From CAZABP01 sp964483245 (lineage in GTDB: Bacteria; Planctomycetota; UBA1135; UBA2386): 5,397 bases of DNA. Shown in pieces: positions 1-5,397 of this stretch. Under the pieces are notes generated by a model. That model saw only the letters and a list, made by a program, of their open reading frames with translations, was not told the origin of the DNA and did no database searches. The translations under genes and the position numbers were made by a program. Each line of letters starts with the position of its first letter. Position 1 is the first letter of the stretch. The stretch covers positions 1-5,397 of the forward strand of contig CAZABP010000108.1 of the NCBI GenBank assembly GCA_964483245.1, read 5' to 3'.

Positions 1-734
1 ATCTGCGCGTCCGCCACGATCTCGGTCTGCCGGCGGCGTTCGCGGTCTACGTCGAACTGACCGACGCCGACCGTGCCATGTTGGCGGAGCCGGGTGCGTC
101 GCTCGAGAAGGAGCAGCGCGAGATCGAGCGGCTCGTGTCGCAGCAGGACCTGTTGCAGCACCAGGTCGCGACGGCGCGGCGTGAGAACATCCAACACGCG
201 ATGGCGATCGCGCGGACGCCTGCGCTGGTGCCGCCGGCGGTGGCGCCGGCCCCGGCCGGCCCGGAGCCGGCGCGGAGTCCAGCGGGCACGCAGCCGGCCG
301 CGCAGCCGCAGGGGGCGCGGGATCCGGGCGGCAGCCGTCCACCCCCGGAGCCGGCGGAGCCGGTGAAACCGGTCCACCTGCTGCGCGGGTCCACGAACCA
401 TCGTGCCGTCGGCGCCGCGCTGTTCGCGGCCGGGCGCTACGAGGAGGCGCTGGCGGAGCTTCAGCTCGCCGTCGAACGCACGCCGGCGGAGCTCGGCGAT
501 CTGTTCCAGCTCGCGCGCTGCTTCGAACGGCTCGGCAAGGCGGAAGAGGCGCGGCGGTGGTTCCTCGAGATCGAGGCGCGGGACACGCAGCCGGGCGCGA
601 AGGGCCCCGAGGCCGGCAACTGGGCGCGCAGTGCGCGCGCGGCGCGGCAGATCATGGAATGGATGCAGGACCGCGGGAGCTGGCAGCCGGCCGTGCCGAT
701 CGAGGCGATCGGTGCGGCGGCGCGCGGCAACTGA
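1..734 (+). CDS. Coiled-coil/TPR-repeat protein, 3' part (start is before the window)
   Basis: The frame is open from the first complete codon (position 3) to TGA at 732-734, giving 243 visible residues. The true start is probably upstream, because in-frame coding-like sequence precedes the first ATG at 78. Seen in order: a short segment of unknown type (about residues 1-25), a Glu/Gln/Arg-rich stretch likely to form a coiled coil (about 28-72), a Pro/Ala/Gly-rich linker (about 73-125), and two TPR-like helical hairpins (about 132-163 and 164-197). The first has the pattern ALFAAGRYEEALAELQLAVE and the second LFQLARCFERLGKAEEARRW. TPRs are protein-binding scaffolds. No enzymatic motif or membrane segment is visible. 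The stop lies one base before the kinase ATG, so the two are probably co-transcribed and translationally coupled. A role as scaffold or input partner of the kinase is inference from position only. The specific family is not recognised. Confidence 0.8.
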   Translation, partial: LRVRHDLGLPAAFAVYVELTDADRAMLAEPGASLEKEQREIERLVSQQDLLQHQVATARRENIQHAMAIARTPALVPPAVAPAPAGPEPARSPAGTQPAAQPQGARDPGGSRPPPEPAEPVKPVHLLRGSTNHRAVGAALFAAGRYEEALAELQLAVERTPAELGDLFQLARCFERLGKAEEARRWFLEIEARDTQPGAKGPEAGNWARSARAARQIMEWMQDRGSWQPAVPIEAIGAAARGN

Positions 735-735
735 G

Positions 736-1809
736 ATGGCGCTGACCGCGGAGCTGCAGCAGGGGTTCGAGGCGTTCGTCGCCGCGGCGCGCCGGCTGGA
801 ACAGAGCTACGCCGCGTTGAAGGCGCGCGCCGATGCCGTCGACCTGCAGCTCGAGCAGACCAACCGCGCGTTGGCGGGGACGCTGGCCGAGCGGGAGACC
901 GTGCTCGGCGCGCTGCCGGTCGGCGTGTTCGCGCTCGATCCGGCTGGCGGCTGCCGGTGGACCAACCCCGAAGGTGAGCGGCTGCGCGCCGTCGCCGCTG
1001 CCGCCGGCAGCGACCTGCTGGCGCTGCCGGCCGGCGAGCGTGCGGCCGGGGACGCGATCCTGCGCATCGAGCGGGTCCCGCTGCCGGATGGGGGCACGGT
1101 CGTCGTCGTCGAAGACCGCAGCCGCGTCGTCGAGCTGCAGCGCGAGGTCACGCGCCTCGACCGGCTTGCCGCGCTGTCGGAGCTGGCACTCGGGATTGCG
1201 CACGAGATCAAGAATCCGCTGAACGGCGTGCTCGGGTTCGCTGCGCTGATGCAGCAGACGGACGACCCGGAGCGGCTGCGCGCGCAGGCGCAGAAGGTCG
1301 TCACCGGCGTGAAGCAGGTCGACGAGATCGTGCGCGCGATGCTCGGGTTCGCCAAACCGCGTGAAGCCGGCGCGGCAGCGCCGCTGTTGGCGGTCGTGCG
1401 CGAGGCAGCTGCGGCGGCGCAGGTGCCGGCCGCGCGGGTGCGGCTGCACGGCGCGACCGACGTGCCGGTCGATGCTGCTGCGCTGCTGCGCGTGCTGGCG
1501 AATCTGCTGCGCAACAGCGCCGAGGCAGCCGGAGATCAGGTGCAGATCGACGTGCGGGCGCGCGAGCTGCCGGACGGTCGCGTGGAGATCGAAGTGCGCG
1601 ACGATGGGCCGGGGATCCCGGTCGAGCTCGGCGCGCGCGTGTTCGAACCGTTCGTGACCAGCAAGGCGCGCGGGCATGGACTCGGGCTCGCGCTCGCGGC
1701 GCGCGTCGTCGCGTTCCTGGACGGGACGCTCGAGCTCAGCAATCCGGGCGAGCCGGGGGCTTGCTTCCGCATCGTCGTGCCGCGGCGGGCGGCGGCGGTG
1801 CCGGCGTGA
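736..1809 (+). CDS. Soluble PAS-type sensor histidine kinase, NtrB/AtoS/FlrB-like
   Basis: A 357-residue kinase that should autophosphorylate on His and pass the phosphate to the regulator encoded next. Domains in order: N-terminal coiled coil (about 5-52); compact PAS-like domain (about 53-130, LGALPVGVFALDPAGG); HisKA with H-box GIAHEIKNPLNG and phospho-acceptor His156; HATPase_c with N-box LLRNSAEAA (Asn260), G1 box DDGPGI (289-294), F-box FEPF (303-306) and G2 box GHGLGLA (313-319). All canonical catalytic boxes are present. There is no hydrophobic segment long enough to cross a membrane, so it should be cytoplasmic. The ATG at 736 was chosen because it follows the upstream stop by one base (TGAGATG); the frame is open further upstream, but that would overlap the TPR gene. 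No clear Shine-Dalgarno sequence is seen, which suits translational coupling. The class commonly pairs with NtrC-family regulators (NtrB, AtoS, ZraS, FlrB/FleS); which process this pair controls cannot be told. Confidence 0.93.
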   Translation: MALTAELQQGFEAFVAAARRLEQSYAALKARADAVDLQLEQTNRALAGTLAERETVLGALPVGVFALDPAGGCRWTNPEGERLRAVAAAAGSDLLALPAGERAAGDAILRIERVPLPDGGTVVVVEDRSRVVELQREVTRLDRLAALSELALGIAHEIKNPLNGVLGFAALMQQTDDPERLRAQAQKVVTGVKQVDEIVRAMLGFAKPREAGAAAPLLAVVREAAAAAQVPAARVRLHGATDVPVDAAALLRVLANLLRNSAEAAGDQVQIDVRARELPDGRVEIEVRDDGPGIPVELGARVFEPFVTSKARGHGLGLALAARVVAFLDGTLELSNPGEPGACFRIVVPRRAAAVPA

Positions 1810-3137
1810 ACGGCGAGCGGGTGTTGTTGGCGGACGACGAGCCGCTGTCGCGCGAGTTCCTCGCCGAAGCGCTCGCCGGGCTCGGGCTCGACGTCACTGC
1901 CGTTGCCGACGGTGCTGCCGCGATCACCGAGCTCGCGACGGGTGCGTTCGATTACGTGTTCACCGACCTGGTCATGCCGGGTGCCGACGGGATCGCCGTG
2001 TTGGCGGATGCGAAGCGCCGCGATCCGGAGCTCCCGGTCGTGTTGGTGACGGCGCACGGGACGCTCGACGTCGCCGTGCGGGCGCTGCGCGAAGGAGCCG
2101 ACGACATCCTCGAGAAGCCGATCGCGCCGGAGGGGATCGAGCTGGCGTTGCACCGGCTGCGGGCGCGCGGCCGCATCACGCGTGAGAACCGTTGGCTGCG
2201 GGCGCAGCAGCTCGGCGAGGAGCTGATCGCCGCCGGCCCGGCGATGCAGCGGATCGTCGCGCTCGTCGAGCGCGTGGCCGCGAGCCGCGCCGCCGTGTTG
2301 ATCCGTGGCGAGAGCGGCACCGGCAAGGAACGCGTCGCGGCGCTGCTGCACCAGCGCAGCGACCGTGCGCGCGGGCCGTTCGTCAAGATCAACTGCGCCG
2401 CCGTCGCCGAGAGCCTCGCCGAGAGCGAGTTCTTCGGCCACGAAGCGGGCGCGTTCACCGGCGCGGCCAAGGCGCGTCCGGGGCTGTTCGAGCTGGCGGA
2501 CGGCGGGACCCTGTTCCTCGACGAGATCGGCGAACTCGCGCCCGCGCTGCAGGCGAAGCTGCTGCGCGTCCTGCAGGAGGGAGAAGTGTTGCGCGTCGGC
2601 GGACAGCGGCCGCGCCGCGTCGACGTGCGGATCGTCGCGGCGACGAACCGCGATCTCCCGGCCGAAGTCGCAGCCGGGCGGTTCCGCGAGGATCTGTGGT
2701 ACCGGCTCGCGGTCGTTTTGATCGAAGTGCCGCCGCTGCGCGCGCGGCCCGAGGAGATCGCGCCGTTGGCGCGGCGCTTCCTGCCGGCCGGCATGCGGCT
2801 CGGGTCGGACGCCGAGGCCGTGCTGCGCGGACATACCTGGCCTGGCAACGTGCGCGAGCTGCAGAACGTGCTGCAGCGGGCCGCCCTGCTGGCGCCCGGC
2901 AGCGTCGTCGACGGTGCGAGTCTGCGGCAGTGGATCGGCGGTGGGGGGGGCACCGTGATCGCGGTGCCGCAGGATCCGTTCGCAGGGCTCGTCGGGCGCA
3001 GCCTGCGCGAGGTCGAAGAGGAACTGATTGCGCGCACGCTCGCGCAGTGCGGTGGGAACCGTACGCGGGCCGCGCAGCTGCTCGGAATCGGAGTGCGCAC
3101 GCTGTTCAACCGGCTGCGCGTGCCGAGCGCGGGCTGA
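1806..3137 (+). CDS. Sigma-54-dependent response regulator, NtrC family
   Basis: A 443-residue activator with the complete three-domain layout. The receiver (about 1-118) has acidic pair Asp10/Asp11, phospho-acceptor Asp54 in FTDLVMPG, Thr82 and Lys104 (EKPI). The AAA+ domain (about 140-370) has Walker A GESGTGKE (168-175), the sigma-54-contacting loop GAFTGA (215-220), Walker B LFLDEIGEL (Asp239/Glu240), candidate arginine fingers in RFREDLWYRL (Arg294, Arg300) and sensor II WPGNVREL (345-352). A Gly-rich linker (378-382) leads to a Fis-type helix-turn-helix (about 417-438, RTRAAQLLGIGVRTLFNRL). By family, phosphorylation should drive ring assembly and ATP-dependent remodelling of sigma-54 RNA polymerase at distal enhancers. 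The GTG at 1806 was chosen because it overlaps the kinase stop (GTGA) and places the first beta strand at residues 5-9; an in-frame ATG at 1761 would add an Ala/Gly-rich tail inside the kinase gene. The upstream kinase is the presumed partner. Confidence 0.95.
   Translation: MNGERVLLADDEPLSREFLAEALAGLGLDVTAVADGAAAITELATGAFDYVFTDLVMPGADGIAVLADAKRRDPELPVVLVTAHGTLDVAVRALREGADDILEKPIAPEGIELALHRLRARGRITRENRWLRAQQLGEELIAAGPAMQRIVALVERVAASRAAVLIRGESGTGKERVAALLHQRSDRARGPFVKINCAAVAESLAESEFFGHEAGAFTGAAKARPGLFELADGGTLFLDEIGELAPALQAKLLRVLQEGEVLRVGGQRPRRVDVRIVAATNRDLPAEVAAGRFREDLWYRLAVVLIEVPPLRARPEEIAPLARRFLPAGMRLGSDAEAVLRGHTWPGNVRELQNVLQRAALLAPGSVVDGASLRQWIGGGGGTVIAVPQDPFAGLVGRSLREVEEELIARTLAQCGGNRTRAAQLLGIGVRTLFNRLRVPSAG
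2943..2950 (+). repeat. G8 homopolymer tract in the regulator gene
   Basis: Eight consecutive G residues encode part of the Gly-rich linker between the AAA+ and Fis domains. Loss of one G would bring TGA at 2956-2958 into frame almost at once and remove the DNA-binding domain. Gain of one G would shift reading into a frame that stays open to 3250, replacing the last ~60 residues with unrelated sequence. It may be only codon-level Gly usage in GC-rich DNA. Confidence 0.9.
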
Positions 3138-3151
3138 GCGCGGCGCGCGAT

Positions 3152-3239
3152 CGTGTTCGTGGAGCGCGCGGCGGCGGCGGCCGTGGCGGCGCGTGCATGC
3201 CCGCGGTCGCGGTTCGATGCGCGGCCTGGTGCCCGCGCG
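3152..3239. repeat. Repeat unit 1
   Basis: Module A1 is at 3152-3188, with GTGGAG where the other copies have GTGAAG. A linker containing TGCATG (3194-3199) follows, then inverted repeat B1 CCGCGGTCGCGG (3201-3212), whose loop is two bases instead of four. A 27-bp tail containing GCGGCCTG leads to unit 2. Confidence 0.85.
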
Positions 3240-3323
3240 CGTGTTCGTGAAGCGCGCGTCGGCGGCGGCCGTGGCGTTGCCCGCGGATTCGCGGCGCGAC
3301 GCCAGCGGCCTGCGGCACGCGCT
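3240..3323. repeat. Repeat unit 2
   Basis: Module A2 is at 3240-3276 and inverted repeat B2 CCGCGGATTCGCGG at 3281-3294. The A-B linker is 8 bp shorter than in units 1 and 3: only TTGC stands where they carry a TGCAT-containing 12-mer. The 29-bp tail shares GCGGCCTG with unit 1. Confidence 0.85.
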
Positions 3324-3390
3324 CGTGTTCGTGAAGCGCGCGGCGGCGGCGGCGATGATGACGTGTGCATACCCGCGGATTCGCGGCGCG
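3324..3390. repeat. Repeat unit 3 (tail degenerate)
   Basis: Module A3 is at 3324-3360, with its last 7 bases diverged (GATGATG instead of CGTGGCG). The linker TGTGCAT resembles unit 1. Inverted repeat B3 CCGCGGATTCGCGG (3373-3386) is identical to B2, and the match to unit 2 around it runs over 19 bases (3372-3390). The sequence after 3390 no longer aligns convincingly. Confidence 0.83.
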
Positions 3391-3452
3391 CGTTCACGAC
3401 TCGTTGCGTGCGGGCACGAATCAGGCCGGCGATTCGCTACGTTCCGCGCCGC

Positions 3453-4355
3453 ATGCAACCTGCGCGCAACGAGCTGCCGGAGCTGACGAGACCGCGGAAC
3501 TGGCTGACCGGCCGGCGGCGGCCGTCCCGGCGGTTCCTGTCGCGAGTGTTCGCGCGGATCAACCGGGCCGTGGACCTGATGTTCGCCGGACGTTGGGCCA
3601 GGCGCCGGCTCGAGCAGCAGCTCGAGTTGCACGACGTCAAAATCCGATTGCGGCGCGGCGGTGCCGGGCTGGACGGGATGCGCATCGCGTTCCTGTCGGA
3701 CGCGCACGTCGGGTTCGTGACCGACGCGCCGTTGATCACGCGGATCGCCGCCCGCGTCGCCGACGCGAAGCCGGACCTCGTCTGCTTTGGCGGCGATCTG
3801 ATCAACACGCGGGAACGCGAGATCCTGTGCTGGCGCGAAGCGCTTTCGCTGTTGGCCGCGCCGCTGGGCATGTATGCGGTGCCGGGGAACCACGACCACT
3901 TCTTCGGTCCGGACATCGGGCTGTGGAGCTCGTTCCTGCGCGAGCATCGCGTCGAGGTGCTGGTCAACCGTGGCGTGCGGATCGAGCGTGGCGGGGATTC
4001 GCTGTGGCTGGCCGGGATCGACGATCTGACCGATGGCGAGCCGGACCTCGCGGCGGCGCTGGCCGGCCGGCGGGAGGATGAGCCGACCATCCTGCTGTCG
4101 CATCACCCGGATGTGTTCGAGGTAACGCAGCAGCTCGGCGTGGACCTGCAGCTGTCCGGCCACACGCATGGTGGGCAGATCCTGATCTTCCGCTGGGCGC
4201 CGATCACGCACTCGCGCTTTGGGTGGTGGCGCGGGCATCATCAGCAGAATGGTGCGCAGCTCTATGTCGGCCGCGGCGTCGGCGTGACCCTGCTGCCGCT
4301 GCGGATCGGCGTGCCGAACGAAATCCCGATCTTCGTGTTGAGGACCGGCGCGTGA
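3453..4355 (+). CDS. YkuE-like calcineurin-type metallophosphoesterase
   Basis: A 300-residue binuclear-metal phosphoesterase. The family motifs occur in order: SDAHVG (Asp83, His85), GGDLIN (Asp115), PGNHDH (Asn146, His147, Asp148), LSHHPD (His217) and GHTHGGQ (His237, His239). The C-terminal pattern YVGRGVGVTLLPLRIG followed by NEIPIFVL is typical of the YkuE-like branch, so it should hydrolyse a phosphomonoester or phosphodiester; the substrate is unknown. The N-terminal 70 residues are rich in Arg and have no clear membrane span, unlike many relatives with an N-terminal anchor. The start is uncertain: ATG 3453 gives a normal family length but lacks a visible ribosome binding site, and in-frame alternatives are GTG 3546 and ATG 3579. 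The same frame stays open upstream through the repeat array, which is probably not translated. It overlaps the epimerase gene by GTGA, so the two are likely co-expressed. Confidence 0.9.
   Translation: MQPARNELPELTRPRNWLTGRRRPSRRFLSRVFARINRAVDLMFAGRWARRRLEQQLELHDVKIRLRRGGAGLDGMRIAFLSDAHVGFVTDAPLITRIAARVADAKPDLVCFGGDLINTREREILCWREALSLLAAPLGMYAVPGNHDHFFGPDIGLWSSFLREHRVEVLVNRGVRIERGGDSLWLAGIDDLTDGEPDLAAALAGRREDEPTILLSHHPDVFEVTQQLGVDLQLSGHTHGGQILIFRWAPITHSRFGWWRGHHQQNGAQLYVGRGVGVTLLPLRIGVPNEIPIFVLRTGA
4340..4344 (+). promoter_or_regulatory. Ribosome binding site for the epimerase gene
   Basis: GAGGA lies inside the 3' end of the metallophosphoesterase gene, 7 bases before GTG 4352. It is the clearest Shine-Dalgarno match in the window and decides the epimerase start in favour of the overlapping GTG over the non-homologous upstream extension of that frame. 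Confidence 0.7.
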
Positions 4356-5338
4356 GCGGTGCTGCACGCGTGCTGCAGGTCGTCGATTCGCATACCGCAG
4401 GGGAGCCGACACGCGTCGTCGTCGCGGGTCTGCCGCCGTTGCGCGGGCGCACCATGGCCGAACTGCGGGACGAGCTGCGCGACGAGCACGACGCGATCCG
4501 GCGCATGGCCGTGCTCGAACCGCGCGGCTACGACGCCGTCGTGGCGGCATTCCTGCTGCCGACTCCGCAGCCGGAGGCGCATGCCGGCGTCGTGTTCTGC
4601 AACGACGTCGGGTATCTGGGCATGTGCGGGCATGGTGCGATCGGTGTCGCGACGACGCTGATCGCGACCGGCGCCGTCCCGGCGCAGGAACCGCTGACCG
4701 CGATCCGGCTCGACACACCCGTCGGCGTCGTCGCAGCGCGTGTGCGCGTCGAGCACGGGCAGGTGCGCGCCGTCGCGCTGCGCAACGTGCCGTCGTTCGT
4801 CGAGCGGTTGGATGCCATCGTGCCGGTCGGGGGGTTCGGCAAGGTCAAGGCCGACATCGCGTACGGTGGCAACTGGTTCGCGTTCGTCGATGCTGCGTCG
4901 CTCGGGCTGCGCGTCGTGCGGGGTGAGCTCGATCGCCTGATGGATGCCGCGATGCGGATCCGCGACGCACTGGTGGCGCACGGCATCCGCGGGCGGGGTG
5001 GGGCTGCCGTCGATCACGTCAAGCTCTGGGAGCCCTGCCACGAAGCCGGGCCGCACGGCGCGCGCGCGCTGACGCTGTGTCCAGGCCGCGCCTGGGATCG
5101 TTCGCCGTGCGGCACCGGCACCTCCGCCAAGCTGGCCGTGCTGCACGCGCGCGGCCAGCTGCGCGCTGGCGAGGAGATCGAGTACCGCAGCATCCTCGAC
5201 ACCAGCTTCCGCGCGCGGATCCTCGAGATGACACAGGTCGATGGGACGGCGGCCGTGGTTCCCGAGATCGAGGGGTCGGCGTGGATCACTGCGTACGCGC
5301 AGCTGGTCCTGGATCCGCGGGATCCGCTCACTCCCTGA
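4352..5338 (+). CDS. Proline racemase family, probable 4-hydroxyproline 2-epimerase
   Basis: A 328-residue, cofactor-independent two-cysteine epimerase, the usual length for the family. The N-terminus VVDSHTAGEPTRVV is the family signature. The first catalytic Cys is Cys92 in MCGHGAIG and the second is Cys253 in DRSPCGTGTSAKLA. Both are present, so it should be a racemase/epimerase and not the trans-3-hydroxyproline dehydratase branch, where the second Cys is replaced by Thr. The CPG-xxx-DRSPCGTGTSAKLA block resembles bacterial 4-hydroxyproline 2-epimerases, which convert trans-4-hydroxy-L-proline to cis-4-hydroxy-D-proline. Proline racemase activity cannot be excluded from sequence alone. 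There is no signal peptide, so it should be cytoplasmic. The GTG start overlaps the upstream stop and has a GAGGA site 7 bases before it. No other hydroxyproline catabolic gene (D-amino-acid oxidase/dehydrogenase, deaminase, semialdehyde dehydrogenase) lies in the window; they could follow. Confidence 0.93.
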   Translation: MSGAARVLQVVDSHTAGEPTRVVVAGLPPLRGRTMAELRDELRDEHDAIRRMAVLEPRGYDAVVAAFLLPTPQPEAHAGVVFCNDVGYLGMCGHGAIGVATTLIATGAVPAQEPLTAIRLDTPVGVVAARVRVEHGQVRAVALRNVPSFVERLDAIVPVGGFGKVKADIAYGGNWFAFVDAASLGLRVVRGELDRLMDAAMRIRDALVAHGIRGRGGAAVDHVKLWEPCHEAGPHGARALTLCPGRAWDRSPCGTGTSAKLAVLHARGQLRAGEEIEYRSILDTSFRARILEMTQVDGTAAVVPEIEGSAWITAYAQLVLDPRDPLTP

Positions 5339-5397
5339 CACGATTGGGCCCCTGTGCCCGGAATCCTCGCGCCGCGCAACAGTTTCCCTACGCGCAT

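Larger units (their letters stand above)
3152..3390. repeat. Three-unit imperfect tandem repeat array in the 315-bp intergenic region
   Basis: This fills most of the gene-free stretch between the regulator stop (3137) and the metallophosphoesterase ATG (3453). Module A (37 bp, core CGTGTTCGTGAAGCGCGC followed by GCC/GGC-type triplets) starts at 3152, 3240 and 3324, giving periods of 88 and 84 bp. A1 and A2 differ at 2 of 37 positions; A3 differs from A1 at 1 of the first 30 and then diverges. Module B is a small inverted repeat with arms CCGCG/CGCGG at 3201-3212, 3281-3294 and 3373-3386. The A-to-B offset is 49, 41 and 49 bp. All six frames are largely open here because the DNA is so GC-rich, but none gives a recognisable protein. 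Positions 3391-3452 show no further clear copy. Confidence 0.88.

Noticed and set aside
1184..1199. Sigma-54-like TGGCAC ... TTGC inside the kinase gene
   Set aside because: The spacing is one base too long (11 instead of 10 between GG and GC), and the sequence encodes the region leading into the H-box, which explains its conservation.
1761..1805. Upstream ATG start for the response regulator
   Set aside because: It adds 15 Ala/Gly/Arg-rich residues that are the out-of-frame image of the kinase C-terminus; GTG 1806 gives the normal receiver start.
3152..3390. CRISPR-like array
   Set aside because: Only three units, with the supposed spacers themselves similar to one another (shared module B and GCGGCCTG), unequal spacing and no cas genes nearby.
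3424..3438. GG-N10-GC (possible -24/-12 sigma-54 promoter) before the metallophosphoesterase gene
   Set aside because: Spacing is right, but the flanks match poorly (AGGCCG for TGGCAC, TCGCT for TTGCW). It would start transcription only a few bases before ATG 3453, and GG-N10-GC is common by chance in such DNA.
3153..3452. Protein reading of the array, for example recurrent VFVKRA.AAA on + or AAAARFTNT on -
   Set aside because: The repeats read in several frames on both strands, the unit lengths 88 and 84 differ by a non-multiple of three (88 is not divisible by 3), so the peptide repeat changes frame. No start, ribosome binding site or domain supports translation.
1536..4718. Antisense open frame of 1060 codons covering parts of four genes and the array
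   Set aside because: Its translation is Arg/Ala/Pro/His-rich low-complexity sequence with no domain, and it mirrors the codon structure of well-supported + strand genes. Long antisense frames are expected where third positions are nearly always G or C.
5344..5361. Possible terminator hairpin after the epimerase gene (GGGC-CCCTGT-GCCC)
   Set aside because: Only a 4-bp stem plus G-U wobbles, with no T-rich run behind it.
5014..5397. Minus-strand frame starting at the window end
   Set aside because: It lies almost entirely antisense to the epimerase gene, shows no recognisable motif, and any real start would lie near the cut edge of the window.

Overview
The window is strongly GC-rich bacterial DNA with G or C at almost every third codon position. 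Genes are tightly packed, all read on the + strand, and several overlap by 4 bp (GTGA). A sigma-54-type activator (GAFTGA loop) plus this base composition fit a high-GC lineage such as Myxococcota or another former deltaproteobacterial group, Planctomycetota, or a high-GC proteobacterium. Nothing here fixes the phylum, and no tRNA, rRNA, CRISPR array, transposase or integrase is visible.

Positions 1-3137 look like one signalling operon. It opens with the 3' part of a coiled-coil/TPR protein whose start lies before the window. One base after its stop begins a soluble PAS-HisKA-HATPase histidine kinase. That gene overlaps, through GTGA, a complete NtrC-family response regulator (receiver, AAA+ with GAFTGA, Fis-type HTH). 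The likely flow is: a cytoplasmic input, perhaps relayed by the TPR protein, drives kinase autophosphorylation, then phosphorylation of the regulator and sigma-54-dependent transcription. The targets are unknown. A G8 run in the regulator sits just before its DNA-binding domain.

Positions 3138-3452 carry no convincing gene. They hold an imperfect tandem array of three units of about 84-88 bp. Each unit has a well-conserved 30-37 bp module (A) and, 41-49 bp downstream of its start, a small inverted repeat (B) whose arms are intact in all three units although the loop varies. This is the least explained part of the window.

Positions 3453-5338 are a two-gene unit: a YkuE-like metallophosphoesterase and, overlapping it by GTGA with a good internal ribosome binding site, a proline racemase/4-hydroxyproline 2-epimerase family enzyme with both catalytic cysteines. 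The last 59 bases hold no supported feature.
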